From assembly GCA_002316005.1 (NCBI GenBank), contig DCIM01000034.1:9571-50953 (forward strand): a stretch of DNA of 41,383 nt, given 5' to 3'. The notes beneath the pieces were generated by a model that saw only the letters and a program-made list of their open reading frames with translations, ran no database searches and was not told where the DNA came from. The position numbers and the translations under genes were made by a program. The stretch comes from Prevotellaceae bacterium UBA1726. GTDB lineage: Bacteria > Bacteroidota > Bacteroidia > Bacteroidales > Bacteroidaceae. Of this stretch, positions 16,003-24,710 are shown one piece after another (within the stretch, counting starts at the first letter, position 1; every line of letters begins with the position of its first letter).

Positions 16003-17153
16003 TTATTCTTATTCACGAGTTTTTTGATTGTCTCTACCGACTCTGCGGTGAAATAGCCGTCCTCAGGAGTGTTCATACAGTAGTCGATGAGTTTGTCGAT
16101 TGTTGATGTTGCCACATGCATACGGGTGTCTGACGAGGCATAATAGATGAACACCTTTCCGTCCTCATCAGCAATCCAACCATTTGCGAATGCCACATTC
16201 ATCACATCACCGATATACTCTTCGCCCTCTGGAACGAGGAAGTAGCCACCAGGTTGAGCTATGACACGTGTAGGATCGTCAAGAGCTGTCATATACATAT
16301 AAAGTACATAACGCAAGCCCGAAGCACAACCACGAACGCCATGTGCCAAGTGGAGCCATCCCTTTGGAGTCTTGATAGGATGAGGACCCTCACCGTTCTT
16401 CACCTCCATGATGGTGTGATAACGACGAGAGTTGATGATTTTCTCTTCCTTCACCTCAGCACAGGTCATATCGTCAACAAGAGCCCAACCAATGCCACCA
16501 CCCGAGCCAGCATCGATGAATCCATCCTGTGGACGAGTGTAAAGGGCATATTTACCATCCACAAATTCCGGATGGAGCACTACATTGCGTTGCTGCGACT
16601 TTGTCTTGAGGTCAGGCAGACGCTCCCAAGTCTTGAGGTCCTTCGTACGGGCAATACCACATGTGGCCGTTGCTGCAGAGAGGTCGTTTGGCTGTGAGTC
16701 GTCATGACGCTCTGCACAGAAGAGACCATAAATCCAGCCGTCCTCGTGAGCAGTGAGACGCATGTCATAGATATTTGTAGCAGGGATTACATCCTCAGGC
16801 ATTGTCACTGGTTCGTCCCAGAAACGGAAGTTATCAACACCGTTTGGCGACTCGGCAACAGCGAAGAAACTCTTACGGTCGGCTCCTTCAACACGCACAA
16901 CGAGCAGGTACTTTCCGTTCCACTTCATTGCACCCGAATTGAACGCGGCATTAATCATTATTCGCTGCATCAGGTAAGGGTTGTCGTTCTCGTTGAAGTC
17001 ATAACGCCACTCCAGTGGAGTGTGCTGTGCTGTGAGGATAGGGTTCTCATATTTGTCATAGATACCATTACCCCACTCCTTCATCTTGTTAGGGCGTGTC
17101 AATAATTCCTCATGATGCTTACGAAGTGCATCAACCTTTTCTTGAAAGTTCAT
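15978..17153 (-). CDS. GH130 4-O-beta-mannosyl-glucose phosphorylase
   Basis: The 391-residue cytoplasmic enzyme phosphorolyses beta-1,4-mannosyl-glucose to alpha-mannose-1-phosphate and glucose. The five-bladed propeller motifs are clear: NPYLMQRIMINAAFNSGA (58-75), LLVVRVEGADRKSFFAVAES (83-102), TNIYDMRLT with the predicted catalytic Asp130, QQRNVVLHPEF, GWLHLAHGVR and YIGDVMNVAFANGW. The length and the position of the Asp match from memory the B. fragilis mannosylglucose phosphorylase. Together with the adjacent 2-epimerase this completes the phosphorolytic mannan route. It starts 15 bases after GH26. The last seven or eight residues come from an invading repeat, so the ancestral protein probably ended near KLVNKNK. 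Confidence 0.94.
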   Translation of the reverse strand: MNFQEKVDALRKHHEELLTRPNKMKEWGNGIYDKYENPILTAQHTPLEWRYDFNENDNPYLMQRIMINAAFNSGAMKWNGKYLLVVRVEGADRKSFFAVAESPNGVDNFRFWDEPVTMPEDVIPATNIYDMRLTAHEDGWIYGLFCAERHDDSQPNDLSAATATCGIARTKDLKTWERLPDLKTKSQQRNVVLHPEFVDGKYALYTRPQDGFIDAGSGGGIGWALVDDMTCAEVKEEKIINSRRYHTIMEVKNGEGPHPIKTPKGWLHLAHGVRGCASGLRYVLYMYMTALDDPTRVIAQPGGYFLVPEGEEYIGDVMNVAFANGWIADEDGKVFIYYASSDTRMHVATSTIDKLIDYCMNTPEDGYFTAESVETIKKLVNKNKGLTPALS

Positions 17154-17168
17154 CTTATTATCTTGTTT

Positions 17169-18341
17169 TTACTTTATCTTCTTAATATCACCAGCGAACA
17201 AGAACTTCTTATCCTTGCTCCATGCCTTGAAGTCCTCGGCTGTCTTGCCATCCTTTGTTGCACCGAAATACTCCTTCTTATAGTTGCGCCAAGGGAGGAA
17301 ATAGCATATTGGATACGCCTCAATGATAGGCTTCAGTACTCGCTGCCACCATGTAGCATCTGGAGTGTTGATATATCCGCATTCCGTGAGGGCAAGGAGT
17401 TTTCCGTGCTCACGGCAAATCTTTGTGACGAGTTTCAGGTCGGCATTCAGTCCATTGCGGAAATCATCTTCTGTACCCCACTGATAAGCATCAACACCGA
17501 TAAGGTCGATACGCTCATCGCCAGGATAACGCTCCATCCACGCCTCTTCGGTCCAATAGCCCTGAAGATTTGGCGAGAACGACCATACGAGATAATCCTT
17601 CAATGTGGCATTGCCCACTTGAACATTATTGACGAAGTCTTGAGTCATATTCCAGAGTCCGAGGAATTCTTCTGTAGAACAGAGATTCTGTCCCCACCAG
17701 AACCAAGAACCATTGTTCTCGTGCCAAGGGCGGAAGATGAACGGAATCTGGTTGCCATTGTCGTCCTTCAGACTGACGAGGAAGTCGGCTACACGATGAA
17801 GCCACAACTGGAACTTCTCATACTCGCAACCACCAGGCAGAATGCTCTTACATGTATGCTTAGGGTTTGGCACCTTTGCAGCCAGGCAGTCCTGACCCAT
17901 TGCCTTCAACGCCTCAACGGCTTTATTGTAGGCAGTGGTGTCGTTTTGTATCCATGCTGTAGTGCCGAGCAGTGGGTTGCGTGGATGCCAAGAGATAGTG
18001 ATGATTCCGCCACGACGATAGTGGTTCTGTATCTCCTCGCGCATACGAGTGAAAGGAACACTGTCAAGGTTCTTTGCGTCGTCCTTCTCAATGCCACCAA
18101 TCTCAAAGCCCATCACTGCAGGATAGTCGCCCACGAGTTCTTTTGTGTCACTACGATCATAGTCCCATTCCCATGTGATACCATAGAATGGGTCATCCTG
18201 ATGACCGTACATATAACCTTTCTGCTGAATCTTTGTCAGTCGTTCGATGAGTTGCTGAGCAGGAGTGAGCACAACCATTGGTTTAGCATTTGCTGATGTA
18301 ACAAGAACACTCATTACAAAAAATAAAAGGACCTTTTTCAT
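17169..18341 (-). CDS. Secreted GH26 beta-mannanase (mannobiose-releasing type)
   Basis: The 390-residue enzyme hydrolyses beta-1,4-mannan. A signal peptide (MKKVLLFFVMSVLVTSANA) suggests periplasmic location; there is no lipobox. GH26 motifs: YMYGHQDDPFYG (43-54), ISWHPRNP (116-123), FRPWHENNGSWFWWG with predicted acid/base Glu208, and LLALTECGY with predicted nucleophile Glu320. No accessory domain is present, as in the B. fragilis ManA mannobiohydrolase. The start at 18341 gives the signal peptide directly; an in-frame ATG at 18392 would add residues encoded by an inverted repeat and is rejected. GH130 follows after 15 bases. Confidence 0.93.
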   Translation of the reverse strand: MKKVLLFFVMSVLVTSANAKPMVVLTPAQQLIERLTKIQQKGYMYGHQDDPFYGITWEWDYDRSDTKELVGDYPAVMGFEIGGIEKDDAKNLDSVPFTRMREEIQNHYRRGGIITISWHPRNPLLGTTAWIQNDTTAYNKAVEALKAMGQDCLAAKVPNPKHTCKSILPGGCEYEKFQLWLHRVADFLVSLKDDNGNQIPFIFRPWHENNGSWFWWGQNLCSTEEFLGLWNMTQDFVNNVQVGNATLKDYLVWSFSPNLQGYWTEEAWMERYPGDERIDLIGVDAYQWGTEDDFRNGLNADLKLVTKICREHGKLLALTECGYINTPDATWWQRVLKPIIEAYPICYFLPWRNYKKEYFGATKDGKTAEDFKAWSKDKKFLFAGDIKKIK

Positions 18342-18358
18342 TAAATGATAAATATTAA

Positions 18359-18425
18359 ACCGCGAATTACGCCAATTACTCGAAGACGACATGTGTTATT
18401 TCGTGTAATTCGCGAAATTCGCGGT
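18359..18425. repeat. Inverted repeat with CGCGAATT arms between the unknown gene and GH26
   Basis: ACCGCGAATTACGCCAATTA at 18359-18378 is an imperfect inverted copy of the arm ending at 18425 (TGTAATTCGCGAAATTCGCG then GT). The arms are about 26 bases with a central loop containing ACATGT. It occupies most of the 104-base gap and could form a large hairpin in the operon transcript. Confidence 0.8.
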
Positions 18426-18445
18426 TCTATTCTAAATAGAGAATA

Positions 18446-19474
18446 TTATTTCACTAAATACTTACGACCGTTGCAGATAACGATACCCTTTGCATTTGTT
18501 ACACGCTGACCCGCAATGTTGTACATAGCATTGTTACCTGTGCTTGTGTTTATAGTGTTGATACCTGATGGATCAACATCCTCTGATGTAAGATAAGCGC
18601 GAGTTACAACAACCTTGTTTGCGTCGTACCAAGAAACCTCATTGCCTGTAGTAGGGTCCATCCAAGTGTCTGTGATGTTCATGTTCTGGAGTGCGAACTG
18701 ACCAAGACCTGTCTGTACGCCATCTGCCAATGGATAAACAACTGTGATAGGACTTGTCAAAGCCTCGAAGCCCTGCACCTTCTGTTCGCCACTTGGCCAA
18801 TCCTGTGCAAGAATCTGGAATGGAGCCTCAGCTGATTCTACCTCTACAACGAAGTTCTTGAAGCCCAATGTAGGAAGGTTTTCCATACCAATCCATGATG
18901 ATGAATACCAACCAGCAGCCTGCTCACCTTCTGCCATTACGACTACACCATTGTCGCCAGGAAGTCCGAATTCCTTAACCTTTGCGCCTGTATCACCTGC
19001 CATTGCAGCATCGAACTCTGCCTTTGAACCAGCATAAGCACCTGTAACAGTGATTGTACCAGCACCACTTGTTGACTGGAAGAAGAACTGATAAACATCA
19101 TTCTTCAATGATGGGTCGAGTGGATAGCCAGCAACCAAAGAACCAGCCAATACTGTTGTCTGAGAAGTGCCAGAAGCACCTTCCACATACGAGTCGGTGT
19201 ACTGAGTAACAATCTTAACATCAACATTTGCACCTTCTGCGAATGTGAACCACATATACTCGCAATCACTCAAGTCGTAGCCTGTTACAGATTCGTCCTC
19301 GTGAACAACTGCAATCCAACTACCAGCGCCTTCCCAAGCGTTACCATAGGTGATAGTGGTACCACTGACTGTACAATCGCCACCCCACGAACTGAGATTG
19401 AGTGGGAGGATGGTTGAAGCGTTTGCACAAAGAGCAACCATAACAGTTGCAATAAGAGTAAAAATTTTCTTCAT
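18446..19474 (-). CDS. Secreted protein of unknown function, possible glycan-binding protein
   Basis: I do not recognise a named family. The 342-residue product has a signal peptide (MKKIFTLIATVMVALCANA), two regions that look like beta-sandwich modules (about 20-150, with GAGSWIAVVHED and YMWFTFAEGANVDVKIV, and about 165-300, with GWYSSSWIGMENLPTLGF and FQILAQDWPSG), and a C-terminal tail (MYNIAGQRVTNAKGIVICNGRK). The aromatic-rich sandwich segments resemble carbohydrate-binding modules, so a mannan-binding role is a reasonable inference from its position between GH5 and GH26. The tail resembles the Prevotella-type C-terminal motifs linked to secretion or sorting. It has its own -7 promoter-like element 50 bases upstream. 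Confidence 0.75.
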   Translation of the reverse strand: MKKIFTLIATVMVALCANASTILPLNLSSWGGDCTVSGTTITYGNAWEGAGSWIAVVHEDESVTGYDLSDCEYMWFTFAEGANVDVKIVTQYTDSYVEGASGTSQTTVLAGSLVAGYPLDPSLKNDVYQFFFQSTSGAGTITVTGAYAGSKAEFDAAMAGDTGAKVKEFGLPGDNGVVVMAEGEQAAGWYSSSWIGMENLPTLGFKNFVVEVESAEAPFQILAQDWPSGEQKVQGFEALTSPITVVYPLADGVQTGLGQFALQNMNITDTWMDPTTGNEVSWYDANKVVVTRAYLTSEDVDPSGINTINTSTGNNAMYNIAGQRVTNAKGIVICNGRKYLVK

Positions 19475-19523
19475 AGATTTAAAATTTTAATTATTTATAA
19501 TAGATTACTTTATATTGATGATG

Positions 19524-19531
19524 CAAAATTA
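19524..19531 (-). promoter_or_regulatory. Internal -7 promoter element upstream of the unknown secreted gene
   Basis: CAAAATTA on the plus strand is TAATTTTG on the minus strand, a full TAnnTTTG match. It lies 50 bases upstream of the start at 19474 within the largest gap of the mannan locus. No clear -33 element is seen. It may start a second transcript covering GH26 to CE7. Confidence 0.55.
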
Positions 19532-19580
19532 AGCAAATAAGTATATACGCCCTTTACTTTTTTTACCAAATCCTTGCACC

Positions 19581-19610
19581 ATTGCCCCAACACCATAAAA
19601 ATGGGGCAAT
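19581..19610. promoter_or_regulatory. Perfect 9-bp inverted repeat downstream of GH5
   Basis: ATTGCCCCA (19581-19589) and TGGGGCAAT (19602-19610) are exact complements separated by 12 bases. It lies 19 bases after the GH5 stop and about 50 bases upstream of the internal -7 element. No T-run follows in either direction, so it is not a standard terminator; an mRNA-stabilising hairpin or an operator are the alternatives. Confidence 0.6.
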
Positions 19611-19628
19611 AATGCGGGATTTCATGCT

Positions 19629-21101
19629 TTATTTACTGCTTGAAGATGGTTCATCCATGATGCTGAAAAGTGCATCTACGATCTCACTCTCATACCAAAT
19701 CTTTCTACGACGGTTGTAGAGTCCCATCCACCAAAGACCTGTAGTATTGTACGACTTCATCTTTGTTGCCATGTACTTAGCATACTTGATACGCTCGCCC
19801 ATGTCCTTCTTCTCATCAATAGCACCGAACTCGCCATAGATATATGGAATACCGAGGGTATTGAAACGATTGTTCACGCGGAGTGTGAGGTCATCGAGTT
19901 CCTTCTCGCATGCCGAATCCCATACATAGACATTGTACTCGCCATTGTCGTTACAGAAGTTATATGGGTCGTAGCAGTGGATTGATGCCATCAAGTGGTT
20001 TGGATGAACATCGTCAGGAACCTCGAATCCATCGAGCTTTGCCTGTGTCTGACCTGCACTGTAGGTGTTGATGACGAGGTTACGATATTCGTTGTTGCCG
20101 CCTGTAGCACGCACTGCCTTGATGAAGAGGTCCTCGAGCTTATAGATTGTCTCGTAGCAACCGGTGTTTGCTGGGTCGCTCCAAGTGTCCTCGCCATCGA
20201 GAATCTCGTTGAATGCCTCGAAGAGTAACTTCTCGTTGTAGTCCTTGAAACGGGTGGCAATCTGTGTCCACAGACTCTCAAACTTTGGAGCATTTGCATC
20301 ATACTCATCAGGATTTGCCGACAACCAGCCAGCACCGTCGGTACGGCCATTGCGGGCACCTGAGTCGTGCTGAACGTTGAGAATACAGTAGCAACCTGCA
20401 TTGAGAACATAGTTCACCACTTCCTCTACACGGTCCATCCAGATATCCTTCACCTGCCAGTTCTCGTCCATGTGAGGGAACCATGTAACAGGAATACGGA
20501 TGATGTTGAAGCCCTTCTTTGCTATTGAATCAACAATAGCCTGAGTTGTCTTTGGCTGTCCCCATACTGTCTCCCAGTCGAGGTCGCTTGATGGATGCCA
20601 CCAAGAACTTGCCTCAAGGTCAGGGTCGGAGTCAAGGGTGTTACCGAGGTTATATCCAAGACGGATGTTCTCCACCACCTTGTAAGTACTCTCGAATGGG
20701 TCGCCTGGGTCCATGTCCGAACCTTTCTGCGAAACGGCGAGAACCTTTGTCACACCGCCCGAAGTGAAGGTGATGTTTGCTGAGCGGCGAGCACCTTCGT
20801 TCTTTTCCACATCCACGCGAACATAGAATGTAGAGTCTTTGCCATAGCCGTAGCCTTCGTGGTTGGAGATGATACACCAGTCGGCATCGGTCTGTGCTGT
20901 CCATGTGGCATCACTGCGTACACCAATCATCTGATGACTTGCAGAAAGTGGCAACTGCAGATTCTCGAGAACTTCATTCTTGCTGTCGAAGATATTGATG
21001 AATGTGGCAGCAGGTGCAGTCTCGCTCTCACTGCAACTCTGGATGCCCAGAGTAGCAAGTGCGAGGATAAGTAGACTGAAAATATACTTTGTTGTTTTCA
21101 T
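19629..21101 (-). CDS. Surface lipoprotein endo-glycanase, BACON-GH5 (likely mannan/glucomannan-active)
   Basis: The 490-residue product has a lipoprotein signal (LATLGIQSC, lipid Cys23). A BACON domain follows (about 48-127, WCIISN and RSANITFTSGGVTKVLAVSQ), then a GH5 TIM barrel. Barrel motifs are GYNLGNTLDS (149-158), WGQPKTTQ (180-187), GFNIIRIPVTW (197-207), ILNVQHD (240-246), LLFEAFNEI with predicted acid/base Glu299, IHCYDPYNF (374-382) and IYGEFGAI with predicted nucleophile Glu424. The pattern resembles subfamily GH5_4, which mostly cuts beta-glucans, but the locus points to mannan or glucomannan. I chose the ATG at 21101 for the MKTTKY start; an ATG at 21113 is also possible. It follows the TIG lipoprotein gene by 15 bases. 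Confidence 0.9.
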   Translation of the reverse strand: MKTTKYIFSLLILALATLGIQSCSESETAPAATFINIFDSKNEVLENLQLPLSASHQMIGVRSDATWTAQTDADWCIISNHEGYGYGKDSTFYVRVDVEKNEGARRSANITFTSGGVTKVLAVSQKGSDMDPGDPFESTYKVVENIRLGYNLGNTLDSDPDLEASSWWHPSSDLDWETVWGQPKTTQAIVDSIAKKGFNIIRIPVTWFPHMDENWQVKDIWMDRVEEVVNYVLNAGCYCILNVQHDSGARNGRTDGAGWLSANPDEYDANAPKFESLWTQIATRFKDYNEKLLFEAFNEILDGEDTWSDPANTGCYETIYKLEDLFIKAVRATGGNNEYRNLVINTYSAGQTQAKLDGFEVPDDVHPNHLMASIHCYDPYNFCNDNGEYNVYVWDSACEKELDDLTLRVNNRFNTLGIPYIYGEFGAIDEKKDMGERIKYAKYMATKMKSYNTTGLWWMGLYNRRRKIWYESEIVDALFSIMDEPSSSSK

Positions 21102-21116
21102 TGTCGTTACCATTTT

Positions 21117-22775
21117 TTACTTAATGTGAACCAATCGGATATTGTCAACATAGACATCAACATTTCCGCTCTTTGTACCCTGAGTATAACTCATGATACG
21201 AACGATGCTGAGTCCGTTGTTGAGGAAGTCGCCATAGGTCGAGAATGCACATGCCTCAGTTGGATTTCCATCAGCATCTACATTCTTTAGAACGCTGAGT
21301 GGAATGACTGTGCGGTACCACTTACCGAGGTGTGCCTCTCCATTCACATCCTGGAGGATTGGACCGTCAGGATTGAAGAAGGTTCCTTCGTCGTAGTTGT
21401 CCCATGCGAAGTTGTCGTAGAGGATATCAGGGTTGTTGCCTGTATTGTTGTTGCCCTTGCCCCACATTGCTACACGGAAGAAGCCCTGATAGCCTGCGCC
21501 GCCATTGTTGAAGTCGGAGTTGTTGTCGTACACCTCGAATGCGAAGTAAACCTCACTTGCTGGTGTGCTTGCAGGGATTGTTGTTGGCAACTCGAATGGA
21601 GTGAAATCCCAGTCGTGCGAGAAGAATATCATCTGTCCCCACCACTGACCGAAGGTGTTGAAATGACCTACCACTCCTGTTCCGCCAAATGGGCACTCGC
21701 TGGTATAGAGGGCATTTGGATCCCAGCCCATGTCGGCACGGTCGGAATCGAAGTCGTTCAGCAGATTTGCTCTGTTGTAGAACTCGTATTTGCCTGTACC
21801 GCCTGGTGTGGTGATGGCAATAATTGGGTCGGTGCCTTCGCTTGGAATCTGTGTGAAGTCGATTGTGATGGCATCTTCTGTCTCGGCAACAGTGAACTCG
21901 CCTGGAAGCAATACCACATCGCCGTAGATTACCGACTCTACCTGTACGAACTCACGACCACTGATGGTGAGGGTCTCACCCAATACTGGCATATCTGATG
22001 ACAATGCTGTGATGATTGGCTGACCCGGTGTCTTACCGTATGCGATATATGCCACACCTGCTGCACACTCAACGACGAACGAGCCACGGTCGTATGGGAG
22101 GTCAGGGATTGTCACTGCCAACTGCGATGTTGTCTCGTAGGCGTTTGTCTTGGTGTTGAGGTGGTGGTCGTTGACAACAACCTTGTAGTCGGTCACTGCA
22201 ACATGATTGCCACCAGGTGTCTCCCATTCGGTAGTGTCGAGTTCGGCTGCCTCAATGTCGGTGAAGTATATGTCCTCAATAGCCTCGAGGTTCAATCCAT
22301 ATACATTAAGGATATCGCCTGCCTTGCGTGGATATTCACACTGCACACGGCTGATGCTTGGATAACCACCGAGAATCTTGAATCCATAGGTGGCTGTACC
22401 ATGGTCGGTCTCTACGCGGATTTCGTCCTTGAGGTCGCTGTTGAAAGCGGTCAACTTGAATCCGTTTGTCTCCGAAGGTACTGTCACGATGATGCTATGG
22501 TCGGTGTTCATCGTTGGATTGAAGTAAACCTTCTGGTCGTTGATATAAACATAGATGGCATTGTTGAGATGCTCACCGATGATGGCGATGATCTGGCCCT
22601 GCGACGACTTGGTGAAAGTACTGTCGGCCTTCTCTGGGTCGCAGACACGGACACTGGTGATGACCGGTGTACCGCCCGAAGTGCTGTCGTCCTTGCACGA
22701 GGTGAGGCAGAACTGCATTGCTGCCATCACCAGTACGAGGAATGCACTTGTTGATATATTGAAAATCTTTTTCAT
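21117..22775 (-). CDS. Surface glycan-binding lipoprotein with IPT/TIG domains (SusE-position)
   Basis: The 552-residue product has a lipoprotein signal (MQFCLTSC, Cys27) and so is likely on the outer surface. Residues about 35-320 hold three tandem IPT/TIG-type Ig domains, visible as repeated 'PxIxxVxxxxPxxxGxxLxIxGxxL' patterns (PSISRVQCEYPRKAGDILNV, PIITALSSDMPVLGETLTIS). The C-terminal part (about 340-550) is a beta-sandwich rich in Trp, Gly and Asn (GQWWGQMIFFSHDWDF, GKWYRTVIPLS) and ends VDVYVDNIRLV; this matches the C-terminal ligand-binding domain of surface glycan-binding proteins encoded after SusD in xylan and mannan loci. It would capture mannan at the surface. Gaps to SusD and GH5 are each 15 bases. 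Confidence 0.88.
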   Translation of the reverse strand: MKKIFNISTSAFLVLVMAAMQFCLTSCKDDSTSGGTPVITSVRVCDPEKADSTFTKSSQGQIIAIIGEHLNNAIYVYINDQKVYFNPTMNTDHSIIVTVPSETNGFKLTAFNSDLKDEIRVETDHGTATYGFKILGGYPSISRVQCEYPRKAGDILNVYGLNLEAIEDIYFTDIEAAELDTTEWETPGGNHVAVTDYKVVVNDHHLNTKTNAYETTSQLAVTIPDLPYDRGSFVVECAAGVAYIAYGKTPGQPIITALSSDMPVLGETLTISGREFVQVESVIYGDVVLLPGEFTVAETEDAITIDFTQIPSEGTDPIIAITTPGGTGKYEFYNRANLLNDFDSDRADMGWDPNALYTSECPFGGTGVVGHFNTFGQWWGQMIFFSHDWDFTPFELPTTIPASTPASEVYFAFEVYDNNSDFNNGGAGYQGFFRVAMWGKGNNNTGNNPDILYDNFAWDNYDEGTFFNPDGPILQDVNGEAHLGKWYRTVIPLSVLKNVDADGNPTEACAFSTYGDFLNNGLSIVRIMSYTQGTKSGNVDVYVDNIRLVHIK

Positions 22776-22790
22776 CGTTTTTCCTTTTTG

Positions 22791-24692
22791 TTATTTCAGT
22801 ACAATCCAGTTGCGCAGCTTTGCCTCAGTCTGTGACCAACGGCTGCTGAAGTCGTTGTCCTCGTATGCCTGGGCTGGCTTGTTGAAGTTCTCGTTGCGGA
22901 GTACATCCGACTCTGGATAAGGCATGAAGATATTTGTCTCTGAGAGGATGATTGGCTGATAGAGGGCCTGTGCGCGGGCCATCTCGTCGAGTGTCTTATG
23001 CTCTACGCCTGCATCAGCATTAGAAATCTTGTTTCCATTCGGATCTCTCCAACCATCATTGTACCAGTACATTCCGTTTGGATAGTTTGGATTGGTCCAG
23101 TCGATGAAGTACCATGAACCCTGCGAGAGTGGTGGGATTGGTGCATAAGAGATTGTACCATCGTCATTCTTGCGTACATAGTTCTCGTTGAGCTGGAATC
23201 CGCGATGCTGCTTGTTGTTGAAGTAGTTGAGCATGTACTGTGGCTTCCAGCGATACCAAGAAACCATGTCATACCAGTTCTGGAATTCCATACAGAACTC
23301 GATGCGGCGCTCACGGATGAGTGTCTCGAGGTTGTACGACTTCAATGGTGCTACCTTTGCACGCTCACGAACGGCATTGATTGCTGCGAGTCCTTGTGCA
23401 TCGCTTGTTGTCTCTGCATTGCCGAGGATTGCCTCTGCCTTTGTCAGGTAGACGTCTGCCAGACGCATGATGTATGTGTTCATTGGCGATGCCATCTGTG
23501 CAAGGTGTCCTGAACAGTCGGCCTTTGTACCAACGACATATTTCTTCAACTGGACATGATTCTTCTGATATACATATCCCGATGCCTGTGGATAACCCTT
23601 GTCGGCTGTCTTCTCCGATGACTTCACGAGGTCGTTGCCTGTGTCGAAGTAGTCGTAGTAGCGACCTGGCGAGAAGAATGTGGCACGCAGACGTGATGAG
23701 TCGGCTGGCTCTTCGTTGTAGAAGTCGAGCATATCGACCGAAGCATAGATACCGCCCCATACATTCACATCCGAACTACCGCTCCAAGCGAGGTCGGAGT
23801 AGTTGGCGTTCATGGTACCCCAGTCGCCTACGAGTGGATCGGCCCAACGCATGGCGAGCACTGTCTCCTGGTTGTCGTTGTAGCTGTACTTCCAGAGGTT
23901 CTCGTAGTCTGAGAGCAGTGTGTATGGTCCGTTGTTGATGACATCATTGCAAAGGCCTACAACCTCCATGAGTGTCTCCTCGTCACGAGTGCCTTGATTC
24001 CAACCGCTCTTTGCAAGAAGCACCTTTGCGAGCATTGCCTCGGCTGCATACTTTGTTGCGTGGTGGTCGGTGGCTGTTGTAGGGAGATAGTCGATGGCGT
24101 TGACAAGGTCGTTGACGATGAACTTCAGCACATCTTCTTCCTTTGTCAGTGGACGTACTGGTGTTGATGTGGCATCAACATTGTCTTCGTACACGATGAC
24201 ATCGCCCCATGAGCGAACAAGGTAGAAATAAGCTGTGGCACGCATGAGCAATGCCTCACCGATGGCAAGGTTCTTAATGTCTGCCGACACTGCGTCTGTG
24301 CAGTAGTTCTCTACATCCGACATCAACTGGTTCGACATTGATACTACCATGTAGAATGACGACCATGCGTTGGCGAGTTCGGTTGAGAGTCCTGTCAACT
24401 GGAACTTTGCGAATTCTGCGTTCAGATAAGGATTCCAACCGTCGTTGGCACGCGACGAACCCATACCAATCATTGCACGGTAGTTGTAGTTGAACCATGC
24501 ATAGTTATACAATGGCTCTATGGCCTGAAGCACTGCATCATCGGATGAGTAGTAGGTCTCTGCCACATAGCTGTTGGTTGGAGTCTTGTCGAGGAACTCG
24601 TCACCGCAACTTGTCAGAAGCCCCATTCCTACTCCCCCAAGTGGGAGAGCAACAAATGCGTATGCTATATATTGTTTAATCTTATTTTTCAT
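22791..24692 (-). CDS. SusD/RagB-family outer-membrane glycan-binding lipoprotein
   Basis: The 633-residue protein is the surface lid of the SusCD importer. It has a lipoprotein signal ending LLTSC (Cys29) then GDEFLDKTPTNSYVAE, a typical SusD start. TPR-like helical regions are visible (ALLMRATAYFYLVRSWGDV, YAAEAMLAKVLLAKSGW) and the C-terminal RagB part contains MRLADVYLTKAEAILG, INAVRERAKV and RRIEFCMEFQNWYDMVSWY. Length is at the upper end of the family. The signal peptide contains an unusual ALPLGGVGMG segment encoded by a GC-rich palindromic repeat, described separately. It follows SusC by 56 bases, which are mostly another repeat. Confidence 0.94.
   Translation of the reverse strand: MKNKIKQYIAYAFVALPLGGVGMGLLTSCGDEFLDKTPTNSYVAETYYSSDDAVLQAIEPLYNYAWFNYNYRAMIGMGSSRANDGWNPYLNAEFAKFQLTGLSTELANAWSSFYMVVSMSNQLMSDVENYCTDAVSADIKNLAIGEALLMRATAYFYLVRSWGDVIVYEDNVDATSTPVRPLTKEEDVLKFIVNDLVNAIDYLPTTATDHHATKYAAEAMLAKVLLAKSGWNQGTRDEETLMEVVGLCNDVINNGPYTLLSDYENLWKYSYNDNQETVLAMRWADPLVGDWGTMNANYSDLAWSGSSDVNVWGGIYASVDMLDFYNEEPADSSRLRATFFSPGRYYDYFDTGNDLVKSSEKTADKGYPQASGYVYQKNHVQLKKYVVGTKADCSGHLAQMASPMNTYIMRLADVYLTKAEAILGNAETTSDAQGLAAINAVRERAKVAPLKSYNLETLIRERRIEFCMEFQNWYDMVSWYRWKPQYMLNYFNNKQHRGFQLNENYVRKNDDGTISYAPIPPLSQGSWYFIDWTNPNYPNGMYWYNDGWRDPNGNKISNADAGVEHKTLDEMARAQALYQPIILSETNIFMPYPESDVLRNENFNKPAQAYEDNDFSSRWSQTEAKLRNWIVLK
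24617..24650 (+). repeat. Palindromic repeat translated inside the SusD signal peptide
   Basis: The plus strand reads GAAGCCCCATTCCTACTCCC then CCAAGTGGGAGAGC, with CTCCC/GGGAG inverted arms like the other elements. It is in frame in SusD and encodes part of ALPLGGVGMGLL. The orientation relative to the gene is opposite to that of the copies at stop codons. Confidence 0.5.
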
Positions 24693-24710
24693 ATCTTTTG
24701 TCTTTATTAT

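Noticed and set aside
17112..18296. Long plus-strand open frame (394 codons) opposite GH26
   Set aside because: GH26 on the minus strand has a signal peptide and catalytic motifs; the plus-strand product shows no domain and is a codon-bias shadow.
18342..18392. N-terminal extension of GH26 to an ATG at 18392
   Set aside because: The extra 17 residues are largely encoded by an inverted repeat and would precede a normal MKK signal peptide.
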